This document shows, in pieces, positions 34,933 to 42,919 of a stretch of DNA of 64,000 nt. Numbering within the stretch: position 1 is the first letter of the stretch; each line of letters begins with the position of its first letter. The DNA comes from Xanthomonas vesicatoria ATCC 35937 (GTDB lineage Bacteria > Pseudomonadota > Gammaproteobacteria > Xanthomonadales > Xanthomonadaceae), in assembly GCF_001908725.1 (NCBI RefSeq), contig NZ_CP018725.1, forward strand, positions 2,419,501-2,483,500, in the 5' to 3' direction. The translations under genes were made by a program, and so were the position numbers. A model generated the notes under the pieces. The model was given only the letters and a program-made list of their open reading frames with translations. It ran no database searches and was not told the DNA's origin.

Positions 34933-35468
34933 GTCTTCCAGCCAACAAACTGGTGTTCGTTGGCGGCATGGGCGCCGGCAAGACCACCGCGGTACGCGCC
35001 ATCTCCGACGTAGAGCCGGTCAGCACCGAAATGCCGCTCAGCCAGGATGCCTATGGCGACAAGACCTACACTACGGTCGCGCTGGACTACAGCTCCATCG
35101 AGCTGGAAGACGGCGAGTTGCTGCACGTCTACGGTGTGCCCGGCCAGAAGTATCTGGATTTCATGTGGCCGCTGGTCTGCGATGGCGCACTGGGTGTGAT
35201 CGTGCTGACCAATGCACGCGACCCGCAGATGCTGGAGGCCACCCTGGCGCTGCTTCGTGAGTTTTCGCAGATCGCAGCGGATGCCAGCCTGGCTGTGGGC
35301 ATCACCATGACCGACGAGGTCGAAGACTTTCTGCTGCCGCCTTTTCGCGATGCGCTGGCGGCCGAAGGCTTCCGCATTCCGGTGATGCGCGTGGATGCGC
35401 GCTCGGCGACTCAGATCACCTTCCTGGTGAAGTCGCTGCTGTCCTATCGCTATACCTCGACAAGCTGA
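34929..35468 (+). CDS. Small Ras-like GTPase (MglA/CvnD-like)
   Basis: A 179-residue GTP-binding protein. The P-loop is GGMGAGKTT (about 12-20); switch II is YGVPGQKYLDFMW, where the usual DxxG becomes VPGQ; the guanine-specificity motif is TNARD (about 97-101) in place of NKxD. These are traits of the bacterial COG2229 group, including Streptomyces CvnD and distant MglA. In such systems the roadblock proteins are the activating partner. No lipid-attachment cysteine is seen. It is the last gene of the operon: the next 600 bases hold no gene on this strand. Confidence 0.88.
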   Translation: MSLPANKLVFVGGMGAGKTTAVRAISDVEPVSTEMPLSQDAYGDKTYTTVALDYSSIELEDGELLHVYGVPGQKYLDFMWPLVCDGALGVIVLTNARDPQMLEATLALLREFSQIAADASLAVGITMTDEVEDFLLPPFRDALAAEGFRIPVMRVDARSATQITFLVKSLLSYRYTSTS

Positions 35469-36078
35469 TCGCCGTCGCAGGTCGTGGTGCGGCAGCTTTG
35501 CCGGAAGCGGCGCAAGGATAAACAAGGAATCCGGTCACGACGGGCCTGAGCGGGCGTCACGCGGGGGATGCCGCCTCTAGGGTGGCGGCGAACGCGTCCT
35601 TCTTCCTTGAAGCCAGAAACGCGACTCAATCGTAATACGAGCGACCGCTGGAACTGACTTGTTCAGTATGCCCAGCGGACGGAAGCGTGGGCATCAGGAC
35701 ATTCCCGACATCGCGCAGGACATACCCGTGATACGACATTCGCCATAGCAGCGGCAATGGCGATGGCGATGTCTGCAATGGGACGAACGGGAACGGCAGG
35801 TGAGCCGAGCCGCGGAGTCTCTGAAGACTCGGCGACCTGCGCACGAACTCGACTATTGGACGAAGACTCCGGTTGGCAGATGTGTCCAGCGTATGACCGC
35901 TGTTTGCGCCGCACTCTGGGAACCAGTGGCATGCCTTACATGCTCATGCGTGGCTAAGGTCGTCGCGCACGTGATTGCCAGGCGGTTGCTGGGTCCACCG
36001 CCGGTCGCAGTTGGCTGCCGGCCACACTGCTAAATCGCCAGCTACTGCTCCATTGCCACGATCAGATAAAGTAGCGCG
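35469..36078. other. 610-base gap between GTPase operon and tmk
   Basis: No frame in this stretch has a ribosome site and codon bias together. No repeat of the known intergenic type is seen. A small RNA or a decayed gene is possible but nothing shows it. Confidence 0.5.
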
Positions 36079-36759
36079 ATGACAATCGAACTGAAGCCCG
36101 GCGGGCTATTGATCGCGATCGAAGGCATCGACGGCGCCGGCAAGACCACGCTTGCGCGCAACCTGGCAACCACCCTGGAAGCAGCCGGCGCACGTGTGAA
36201 ATCCAGCAAGGAGCCGACCAACGGCCACTGGGGCACCCAGTTGCGGCAATCCGCCGCCACCGGCCGCCTCAGCGCAGACGAAGAAGCCGAGTTGCTGATC
36301 CGCGACCGCCACGAACATGTAGAGACCTTGATCGCGCCGGCATTGGCGCGCGGCGAGATCGTGATCCTGGACCGCTACTTTCCGTCGATGGTGGCCTACC
36401 AGGGCGCCGCCGGCCTGCCGCTGGACGCGCTGCTGGAACGCAACGCCTTTGCGCCGCGCCCTGACGTACTGCTGCTGCTCGACCTGCCGCCGCCCACCGG
36501 TCTGGCCCGCATCCGCGCCCGCGGCGACGCGCCCAACCATTTCGAAACCCAGGACAACCTGGAACGCTGCCGCGCGATCTTCAACGCGCTACAGCTGCCC
36601 GGCAAACAGGTGCTGGACGCCAGCGCCGACGCCGATAGCGTCTTGCGCCAAGCACTCACCATTGTCATCGCCGCCCTGGCCGAGCGCCTGAGCAACGGCA
36701 CGCACACCGACGCCGGCAAGGCCGCGCTCGACCTGCTGTCAGCGGGCCGCCTTGCCTGA
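36079..36759 (+). CDS. tmk: Thymidylate kinase
   Basis: A 226-residue dTMP kinase: P-loop [15 protein letters not shown] (about 13-27), [13 protein letters not shown] with the DR(Y/H/F) motif that binds dTMP, and an arginine-rich lid near [14 protein letters not shown]. It makes dTDP for DNA synthesis. Its neighbour holB is not seen. Coding from ATG 36079; a hairpin element lies about 115 bases after the stop. Confidence 0.95.
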   Translation: MTIELKPGGLLIAIEGIDGAGKTTLARNLATTLEAAGARVKSSKEPTNGHWGTQLRQSAATGRLSADEEAELLIRDRHEHVETLIAPALARGEIVILDRYFPSMVAYQGAAGLPLDALLERNAFAPRPDVLLLLDLPPPTGLARIRARGDAPNHFETQDNLERCRAIFNALQLPGKQVLDASADADSVLRQALTIVIAALAERLSNGTHTDAGKAALDLLSAGRLA

Positions 36760-37270
36760 TCGCTGCGCGCAACTCTGGGTACACATCGCGTGCTCTCAGA
36801 GGCGCAACCAGACAGGGCGACACAACAGCCGCGTCACCGTAGTGGTTCCAGCGATAACACGTCCACACTCATGACCCAACCCCTCTCCCGCCTGGGAGAG
36901 GGGTTGGGCGGCCATGCGACGGCGTCAACGCCACCACGACGCAGCTGATGTCACCGCAAATGTCGTCGCATCCGGAAGGTTTCTTGCGATGGGCCTCGCG
37001 ACCCGCAGGCCAACACGTGCTGATCGACACACATCCACAAACCATGACCAGCCCTCCTCCCCGGCGAAAAGGGTCGGAACGCGGGCCGACTTTTCCTGGC
37101 CGGAATAGATCTTGCGATGCGGGGATGGCGATGCGACTACATCGATCCACTACGCATTCAACGCTGCACCCCACTTGCCCGCAGGCACGACCACGCTCGT
37201 GCAAAACGCACACAACGTAGCTAGCGCTGACAACACGCGTGACCGAAACGTCGATGGGAGTGTCTGGAAA
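36760..37270. other. 511-base gap between tmk and tRNA-Thr
   Basis: The notable feature is the perfect inverted repeat at 36875-36908. The rest has no supported gene; frames are short and overlapping. Confidence 0.5.
36875..36908. repeat. 15-bp perfect inverted repeat (CCCAACCCCTCTCCC)
   Basis: CCCAACCCCTCTCCC (36875-36889), loop GCCT, and the exact complement GGGAGAGGGGTTGGG (36894-36908). The CTCTCCC/GGGAGAG core is shared with 1982 and 13275-13300, so it is a dispersed element that may also end transcription of tmk. No T run follows. Confidence 0.85.
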
Positions 37271-37346
37271 TGGTGCCGGCACCCGGATTCGAACTGGGGA
37301 CCTACCGCTTACAAGGCGGTTGCTCTACCAACTGAGCTATGCCGGC
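37271..37346 (-). tRNA. tRNA-Thr (anticodon TGT)
   Basis: Read on the minus strand, the cloverleaf is complete: acceptor GCCGGCA/TGCCGGC with A discriminator, D arm GCTC-AGTTGGTA-GAGC, anticodon arm ACCGC-CTTGTAA-GCGGT (anticodon TGT, Thr) and T arm with TTCGAAT. The CCA end is encoded (37271-37273). It reads codon ACA, and ACG/ACU by wobble. There is no integrase or direct repeat beside it, so no island uses it as an attachment site here. Confidence 0.97.
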
Positions 37347-37378
37347 ACTGGCAGGCGCATTGCGCGCCGGTGCGCATT

Positions 37379-38242
37379 CTAGCGCAGCGCGGAGCAATCT
37401 AGCGATCGTTGACGCGTCGCACCTGCGGCACTCTGCACGGCAGCGGCCGCCGCCGTGCTGCGCACATCGATCCACCAGCGCGATTGACCGTTGCCGCTGG
37501 GTACCAACTGCGCCGGAAACCCTGCACTGACCAGACTGGCCTGGCGACGCTCGGCGCGCTCGCGGCTCTGGTACTGCCCCAGCGCCACCGTGTTGTCCTC
37601 GCCCTGCGCAATCACGTAATAGTCGCCGATGCCGGCGGCCGCGATGCGCTTGACCAGGGCCTGCGCCGCGGCGCGGTCGCCCACATTGGGCAACATCACG
37701 CGGAACGTGCTGACTCCGGCGTCCTTATCCTCGCGCACGCTGGTGCGGCTGGCCTGCCCGCGAACACGTGCGAGTGCCGCATCGGCTTCGCTACGTGACG
37801 TGTACGGCCCGACACTGAGGCAGCGCTCCGGGACGGCCGGCGGTGTCGGCACTGGAGCCGGCTTTGCGACGGCGGCGCTTTCCTCAACTGCTTGGGAAGG
37901 GCTGTTCGCTGCCGCTGCCGCGGTGGCCGGACGCGGAGCCGGCTCGGCAACTGCCGGCGCTGACCCAGCCTTGGGCACAGGCGCCGTCGCTGCCGTCGGC
38001 GCAGGGGCCGGCGTATTGGAGGCGAGCGCTGCACCGGCATCCGGCGTTGCGGCTGTCATCACTTCGGGATGCGGCCCTGCCGCTGTTGCCTTGGTCGGCA
38101 ACACCGGCAGCAAGTCCAGTCGAGCAACACCGGACGGTTGCGGCGGTGCAGCCGGCGCCGCCGCCGGTGGCTGCACCGCCCACCACAGGGCCACCCCAGC
38201 ATTGAGGATGATCAGGACAACGATGAGCGCGCGTACGTACAT
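37379..38242 (-). CDS. SPOR-domain membrane protein
   Basis: A 287-residue protein: one N-terminal membrane helix (5-26), a long Pro/Ala-rich linker (27-140) and a C-terminal SPOR-like domain (about 140-275) with strands VGPYTSRSEADAALARV and VALGQYQSRERAERRQASL. SPOR domains bind denuded glycan strands at the division site. Two RxxA-type SPOR-like repeats may be present. It follows birA and coaX on the same strand with 275 bases between; the three are usually found together in Xanthomonads. Confidence 0.88.
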   Translation of the reverse strand: MYVRALIVVLIILNAGVALWWAVQPPAAAPAAPPQPSGVARLDLLPVLPTKATAAGPHPEVMTAATPDAGAALASNTPAPAPTAATAPVPKAGSAPAVAEPAPRPATAAAAANSPSQAVEESAAVAKPAPVPTPPAVPERCLSVGPYTSRSEADAALARVRGQASRTSVREDKDAGVSTFRVMLPNVGDRAAAQALVKRIAAAGIGDYYVIAQGEDNTVALGQYQSRERAERRQASLVSAGFPAQLVPSGNGQSRWWIDVRSTAAAAAVQSAAGATRQRSLDCSALR

Positions 38243-38517
38243 GCGCCGATTTTAGAGCCTGTCATGTGGCTTGGGGGCGTAAGAAGTGGCCGCGACGCGA
38301 CCAGGCGCACGGCACATTCCCGGTGCGCCACCGGACGCCCCCTGCGCCGGCCGGAGGCAACACGTGTCCCCGGCAGCTCTGCCGACGGCTATGGCGCCGG
38401 TGTGCCAGGCATCCTGGTGCCGAGAACCTCGTCAGCCAACCAAGCCTACATCTTCCGCGCATCCACTCGACCCACCGGTGGCCCACGCCTCTTACCCAAG
38501 CCGCACAGGGCAACGCA

Positions 38518-39246
38518 TTACAGCGAAGACGAATGCATCGCCCAGGTCGCCAGTCCATCCAGCACCAAGGCCGCGCGGAAGGTGGCGTCCGGCAACAACG
38601 GCAGCAGCGGAGGCGCGCCGCCGCCGTGCAACAGCAGGCGTACCGGCACGCCCAGGCTGCGTTGTGCGTGGTGCAGGCTGCGCTCGATCAGCGCCACCGC
38701 CGCGCCGTCGCAACCGGAGGCCAAGGCATCGTCGGTGTCGTTGGCCAGTTCGACATAGTCACCGCCGCTGGCCGGCAACTGCACCGCGCGCGCATGCAGC
38801 GCTTCGCGCATTGTGGTGGGCGAGGCAGCGATCCGCCCGCCGTGGTGCTGCCCATCGGCGCCGAGTACATCGATGGTCAGCGCGGTGCCCACCCCGGCCA
38901 CCAGCACCGGGGCGTCGCCACGCGCGCCCAGCAGGGCCAGAAACCGATCCACACCGAAGCGGCTCGGGTCGGCATAGGCAATGCGGATACCGGCGCATTC
39001 GGCCGCGGTCCGGACGATGCGCACCTGCTCGAAGCGCTCCTGCAGGCAAGCGATCATCCGCTGCGTCAAGGCGGGCGCCGCCACGCTGGCCACGTGCGCA
39101 ACGCGCCCGGACGGCAGTGCCGACAACGCAGCCGCGTCCATCGCTTCGGCACCGTGCGCCCACGCCTGCACGTCGCCAGCGCGGTTGCCGTGCAGCGGCG
39201 CGTACTTGAACCGCGAATTCCCCAGGTCGAACAACCACTCGCTCAT
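38518..39246 (-). CDS. coaX: Type III pantothenate kinase
   Basis: A 242-residue CoaX: acetate-kinase-like fold with phosphate-binding motif LFDLGNSRFKY at the start, and ADP/pantothenate motifs around GVGTALTIDVLGADGQHHGG. It phosphorylates pantothenate, the first step to coenzyme A, and is insensitive to CoA feedback. No other pantothenate kinase is in the window. The start overlaps the birA stop by four bases, so translation is coupled. Confidence 0.95.
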   Translation of the reverse strand: MSEWLFDLGNSRFKYAPLHGNRAGDVQAWAHGAEAMDAAALSALPSGRVAHVASVAAPALTQRMIACLQERFEQVRIVRTAAECAGIRIAYADPSRFGVDRFLALLGARGDAPVLVAGVGTALTIDVLGADGQHHGGRIAASPTTMREALHARAVQLPASGGDYVELANDTDDALASGCDGAAVALIERSLHHAQRSLGVPVRLLLHGGGAPPLLPLLPDATFRAALVLDGLATWAMHSSSL

Positions 39247-40223
39247 GCAGGTCTCACGCTGACTTCTCCGGAGTGAAACAGGCGCACCGTCTCGCCCAAT
39301 TGCACCCGCAACGCACCATCGGCGGCCAGGCCAAGTGCCACCCCGTGGTGCAGAGTGCCGGCTTCCTCGACCTGCACTGAGCGCCCATTCAAGACATCCA
39401 GCGCCGCGTAGCGGGCCAGAAACGGCGCCAGCCCCTGCGCTTCGAACAGGTCCAGTGCCGGCAGCAGGCCGGACAGCACCGCTGCGACCACGGCGTCGCG
39501 CGACACGGCGCGGCCGGCCAATGTGTCCAGATCCACCCAGGGTTGGTCGATCGTGGCGGCCGCCGACGGCGGCATGTGCACGTTCAAGCCCAGCCCGATC
39601 ACCGCGCGCGCGTTACCCGCCATCTCACCGCCGCCTTCGATCAGTAGACCACCCAGCTTGCGCTCACGCGCCAGCAGGTCGTTGGGCCACTTCAGACCGA
39701 CATCGGCAAACCCGCACCCGCGCAGCGCCTCGGCAACGGCCACGCCTACCGCCAGGCTCAGCCCGGCGAGCTGACCCAGCCCGCCACTGAACCGGCGCGA
39801 TGCCGACAGATAGAGATGCGCGGCCAGCGGCGAGGTCCACTGGCGGCCGCGTCGACCGCGCCCGCCGGTCTGTCGCTCGGCCAGCAACACAGACACGCCG
39901 TGTTCCGGCGCCGGGCGCGCCAGCAGGGTGGTGTTGGTGGATTCCAGCGTCCAGGCCACCTCCAGCGCGGCCAGGCTTGCTACCGCGTCGGTCGCCATGG
40001 CTTCACGGATACGCGCAACATCCAGCAGGTCCAGCGGCGCGGCCAAGCGGTAGCCATCGCCCGCCCGCCCGTCGATGTCGACACCGGCGGCGCGCAAATT
40101 CTGGATGCGCTTCCACACCGCGGCACGGGTCAACCCGGCATCGCGTGCCAGCGCATCGCCGGACAGCCGGCCGCTCGCAAGTTTGGCCAGCAACGCGCGG
40201 TCATCCACGGCAACGGTTCCCAA
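39243..40223 (-). CDS. birA: Bifunctional biotin ligase/repressor
   Basis: A 326-residue BirA. The N-terminal winged helix (about 8-65) has an HTH with DALARDAGLTRAAVWKRIQNL. The ligase domain has the biotin-binding loop ERQTGGRGRRGRQW (about 115-128) and the KWPNDLL motif with its catalytic lysine. It attaches biotin to carboxylase carrier protein and, when loaded with biotin-AMP, represses biotin synthesis. It heads the birA-coaX pair. Confidence 0.95.
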   Translation of the reverse strand: MGTVAVDDRALLAKLASGRLSGDALARDAGLTRAAVWKRIQNLRAAGVDIDGRAGDGYRLAAPLDLLDVARIREAMATDAVASLAALEVAWTLESTNTTLLARPAPEHGVSVLLAERQTGGRGRRGRQWTSPLAAHLYLSASRRFSGGLGQLAGLSLAVGVAVAEALRGCGFADVGLKWPNDLLARERKLGGLLIEGGGEMAGNARAVIGLGLNVHMPPSAAATIDQPWVDLDTLAGRAVSRDAVVAAVLSGLLPALDLFEAQGLAPFLARYAALDVLNGRSVQVEEAGTLHHGVALGLAADGALRVQLGETVRLFHSGEVSVRPA

Positions 40224-40337
40224 ATCGATCCGTGAAAGTATGCGCCAAGCCTACGCAGCCGCCCAGCGCGGCTTGCGTGATGGAGTGAAAACCGCGTTAT
40301 GATCGGTGACTCACGCCGCTTGCCCTGGATGTGGACG

Positions 40338-40613
40338 ATGCGCCGACTCACGGTTTGCCTGCTGTTCTTGTTGGCTCCGCTTGCCGCCCTGGCATCGGAC
40401 CAGTTGGTCGACGGCGATCATGAGAGCTGCGTCAGCACCAACTCGGCCGCACGCGGCAGAACGCCCAATGCCGAACCGGCAACACCGGCACGCGCCCCGC
40501 AGCACAAGCCTGCACCGGCAACCGGCGGTGGTGGTAGCGATGGCGACGGCTTGTTCCCACGCATGCGCATGATGCCGCGCTGGCACAGTTTTCTGCCGGG
40601 CATGTTCCGCTGA
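40338..40613 (+). CDS. Small secreted protein, unrecognised
   Basis: A 91-residue protein with a standard signal peptide (RRLTVCLLFLLAPLAALA) and a mature part rich in Pro, Thr, Ala and Gly, low in order, with a glycine run GGGG near the end. No family is recognised. ATG 40338 gives the most typical signal; two earlier in-frame starts (40299, 40329) have no better ribosome site. Its stop overlaps the likely start of the next, broken mtfA gene. Confidence 0.6.
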   Translation: MRRLTVCLLFLLAPLAALASDQLVDGDHESCVSTNSAARGRTPNAEPATPARAPQHKPAPATGGGGSDGDGLFPRMRMMPRWHSFLPGMFR

Positions 40614-41376
40614 TCCAGTGGTTAACGCGCTGGCTATGCCGGCCGCCGCTCGAGATTCCTGATGCGCTTTGGCAACCGGTGTGCGACCGCTGCGCCTGGG
40701 TTGGCGCGCTCGATGCGCAGCGCCAACAACGTCTGCGTGCACTGACCGCGCAGTTCCTGCATCAAAAAACCATTTCGCCGGTCGATGGATTGCAGCTGCA
40801 GCCGCACGATCACATCTTGCTGGCTGCCACCTGTTGCCTGCCGCTGCTGGAAATCGGCGCAGCGGGATGGCGCGGCTGGTCGCAGCTGATCGTCTATCCG
40901 GATGCCTTTCGGGTGCAGCGCACCCATGTGGATGCGGCCGGGGTGATGCATGCATGGGACGACACCTTGATCGGCGAGTCCTGGGAACAAGGTCCGTTGA
41001 TCGTCAGCTGGGCCGATGTGCAAGCCGATCTGGACGACCCGCAGGCCGGTTTCAATGTGATCGTGCACGAGATGGCGCACAAGCTCGATGCACTTGACGG
41101 CGCGCTCGACGGCACCCCGCCGCTGCCGCGCGATCGACAGCGCCGCTGGGCACGCGATTTCCAGCAAGCCTTCGATGCGTTCTGCCAACGCGTGGACGCC
41201 GGCCACGACACCGAGATCGACCCGTACGAGCCGAAGCACCGGAAGAATTCTTCGCGGTGGTCAGCGAGTATCACTTCTCCGCGCCGCAGGTGCTGCAGCG
41301 GTTGATGCCGGAGGTCGCTGCGCACCTGGTCAGCGTCTACGGACCTTCGCCGTTCGCTGGGCACGGCCATGGTTGA
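40610..41376 (+). pseudogene. mtfA: mtfA, zinc peptidase, frameshifted
   Basis: The frame from 40610 (CTG; IQWLTRWLCRPPLEIPDALWQP) encodes the MtfA family to residue DPY at 41227, including the zinc site HEMAHKLD. After it, one base is missing: the two bases 41228-41229 stand where a codon is expected, and the family sequence goes on in another frame (AEAPEEFFAVVSEYHFSAPQ...GHG) to the stop at 41376. The third zinc ligand (the Glu in EEFFAV) lies past the shift, so the product would lack activity. There is no ATG or GTG at the usual start; CTG stands there. MtfA is linked to Mlc and glucose uptake in E. coli. A read error is possible. Confidence 0.8.
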
Positions 41377-41678
41377 TTACGTCGCGTAATGGTTGCGCAC
41401 TGGTTTACGTGCAGGATGTTTGGATGTGTGATGGCGCAGCTATTGTTTGCGTCAAGACGATTGCGCCAATCGCGTGTTGCATGAACTTGATCGTCTTTGC
41501 ACTTGCGCACTGCACCAGAGCATTAGCGCCCCGCTGCAGCGCAATGCTTGACCACCCGCACGAGTGATCGTCACCTACACACGGGCACTGCAGGAACACG
41601 CGGCGCGCTAGTGGGGCAGATGCGACGTCGCACCGCTTGGTGGTGCGACGTCGCCACAGCAGACCTGATCCGTAGCGC
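41377..41678. other. Gap between mtfA remnant and DUF1501 gene
   Basis: A 302-base gap. It contains the hairpin noted at 41622. No gene is supported. Confidence 0.5.
41622..41654. terminator. 13-bp perfect hairpin after the DUF1501 gene
   Basis: GCGACGTCGCACC (41622-41634), loop GCTTGGT, and exact complement GGTGCGACGTCGC (41642-41654), 25 bases past the stop of the minus-strand DUF1501 gene. It probably ends that transcript and also faces the mtfA remnant. Each arm is itself partly palindromic (GACGTC). No T run. Confidence 0.7.
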
Positions 41679-42866
41679 TCACACCAATCCAAGATCACGC
41701 GGTATCGCGCCTGGAAACACGCGTTCCAGCTGCGCGGGCGACAAATCCCACAAGCGCTGCAACACGCCACCGAACAAGCTGCGGTAATTGCTGAGCACCG
41801 GATAATCGCGGTTTTGCAGCAGGTGTGCCTGATCCACCGCCACCTGCTCGCCGGCGATGCGGCCGCCGCGCACGCCGCCGCCCAACACCCAGTAGGTGGT
41901 GCCATGCCCGTGATCGGTGCCTTTGCTGCCGTTCTCGCGGAAGGTGCGGCCGAATTCGGAAATCACCACCACCACCGTGTCGTCCCAGGCCGGGCCCAAG
42001 GCATCGGCATACGCAGCCAACCCTTCGCCGAGATTACGCAGGTTGTTCGCCAATCCGCCCGCCACACTGCCCTGATTGGCATGTGTGTCCCAACCGCCGA
42101 CATCCACAAATCCCAGCCGGTACCGCTCGCGCATCAAGCTGGCCATGCGCCGGGTTTCATCGGCAAAGGTGCGCGCGCTGGCGGCGCCACGGCCGGCCTG
42201 TTCCATCTCTTCGCGCAACTGCGCGGTGACCTGCTGGCGTAACGCGAGCCCTTCGCGCGCCGCCGTCGCCAGCGGCGTGGCGTCGTACATCTGCGACAGG
42301 ATTTGCGACTGACGCGCATCTAGCCCGCCCTTGCCGATGCCGCGCAGCGAGACGTTGGGCAGATCACCGCCGCCTTGAAACGTCAACGGCAACGAATCGG
42401 TGAAAGCAATCGCCGGCACGCCGCTGAGGACACCCGACAACCGCGCCATGAAGCCGGAACGATAGTCGCGGTGCTTGGCGGCTTGCCCGGATTCGATGTC
42501 GTCCTGGGTTTCGAAGTGGCTGCGCGAGACATCATCGGTACCGGCAAACGGCACGAATGCCAGCTGATTGCGTTGCCATAACGGCAGCAAGGCATCGCGC
42601 ATGACCGGGTTGAGGCCCCACTGCGCGTCCAGCGCGACGGCACTGTCGGGGTTGGCCGGATCCGGCCGCGCAATCGCCAGTGTGGGCCGCGACTGGTAAT
42701 AAAAATCGCTGCCATGCGGCACCAACAAATTGTTGCTGTCGTAGCCGCCGCGCAAGAACACCACCAGCATGCGCGCGCTATCGCGAGGCGCGGCAAACAG
42801 GCGACCGGCCCAAGGCAGACTCGTGGCTGCGGCAGCAGAAGCAAGCAGGAATTGACGTCGTTGCAT
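41679..42866 (-). CDS. DUF1501 protein with twin-arginine signal
   Basis: A 395-residue protein. Its N-terminus QRRQFLLASAAAATSLPWA has the RR-x-FL pattern of a Tat signal, so it should be exported folded. The body is DUF1501 (PF07394), an alkaline-phosphatase-like fold: FLRGGYDSNNLLVP near 38, FVDVGGWDTHANQG (about 235-248), then VVISEFGRTFRENGSKGTDHGHG with metal ligands. It pairs with the DUF1800 protein from the next upstream gene; the two are found together in many Gram-negatives with unknown function. GGGAG precedes ATG. Confidence 0.9.
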   Translation of the reverse strand: MQRRQFLLASAAAATSLPWAGRLFAAPRDSARMLVVFLRGGYDSNNLLVPHGSDFYYQSRPTLAIARPDPANPDSAVALDAQWGLNPVMRDALLPLWQRNQLAFVPFAGTDDVSRSHFETQDDIESGQAAKHRDYRSGFMARLSGVLSGVPAIAFTDSLPLTFQGGGDLPNVSLRGIGKGGLDARQSQILSQMYDATPLATAAREGLALRQQVTAQLREEMEQAGRGAASARTFADETRRMASLMRERYRLGFVDVGGWDTHANQGSVAGGLANNLRNLGEGLAAYADALGPAWDDTVVVVISEFGRTFRENGSKGTDHGHGTTYWVLGGGVRGGRIAGEQVAVDQAHLLQNRDYPVLSNYRSLFGGVLQRLWDLSPAQLERVFPGAIPRDLGLV

Positions 42867-42919
42867 GGTGTACTCCCACGGCGATGACTGCATCGCACCT
42901 CATGATCAGTGTCGGTGGA

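Noticed and set aside
35626..35932. Short frames on the minus strand between the GTPase operon and tmk
   Set aside because: Two overlapping Arg/Ser/Pro-rich frames without ribosome site or codon bias.
37271..37346. tRNA-Thr considered as an island attachment site
   Set aside because: No integrase, direct repeat of the tRNA end or change of gene content is seen on either side.
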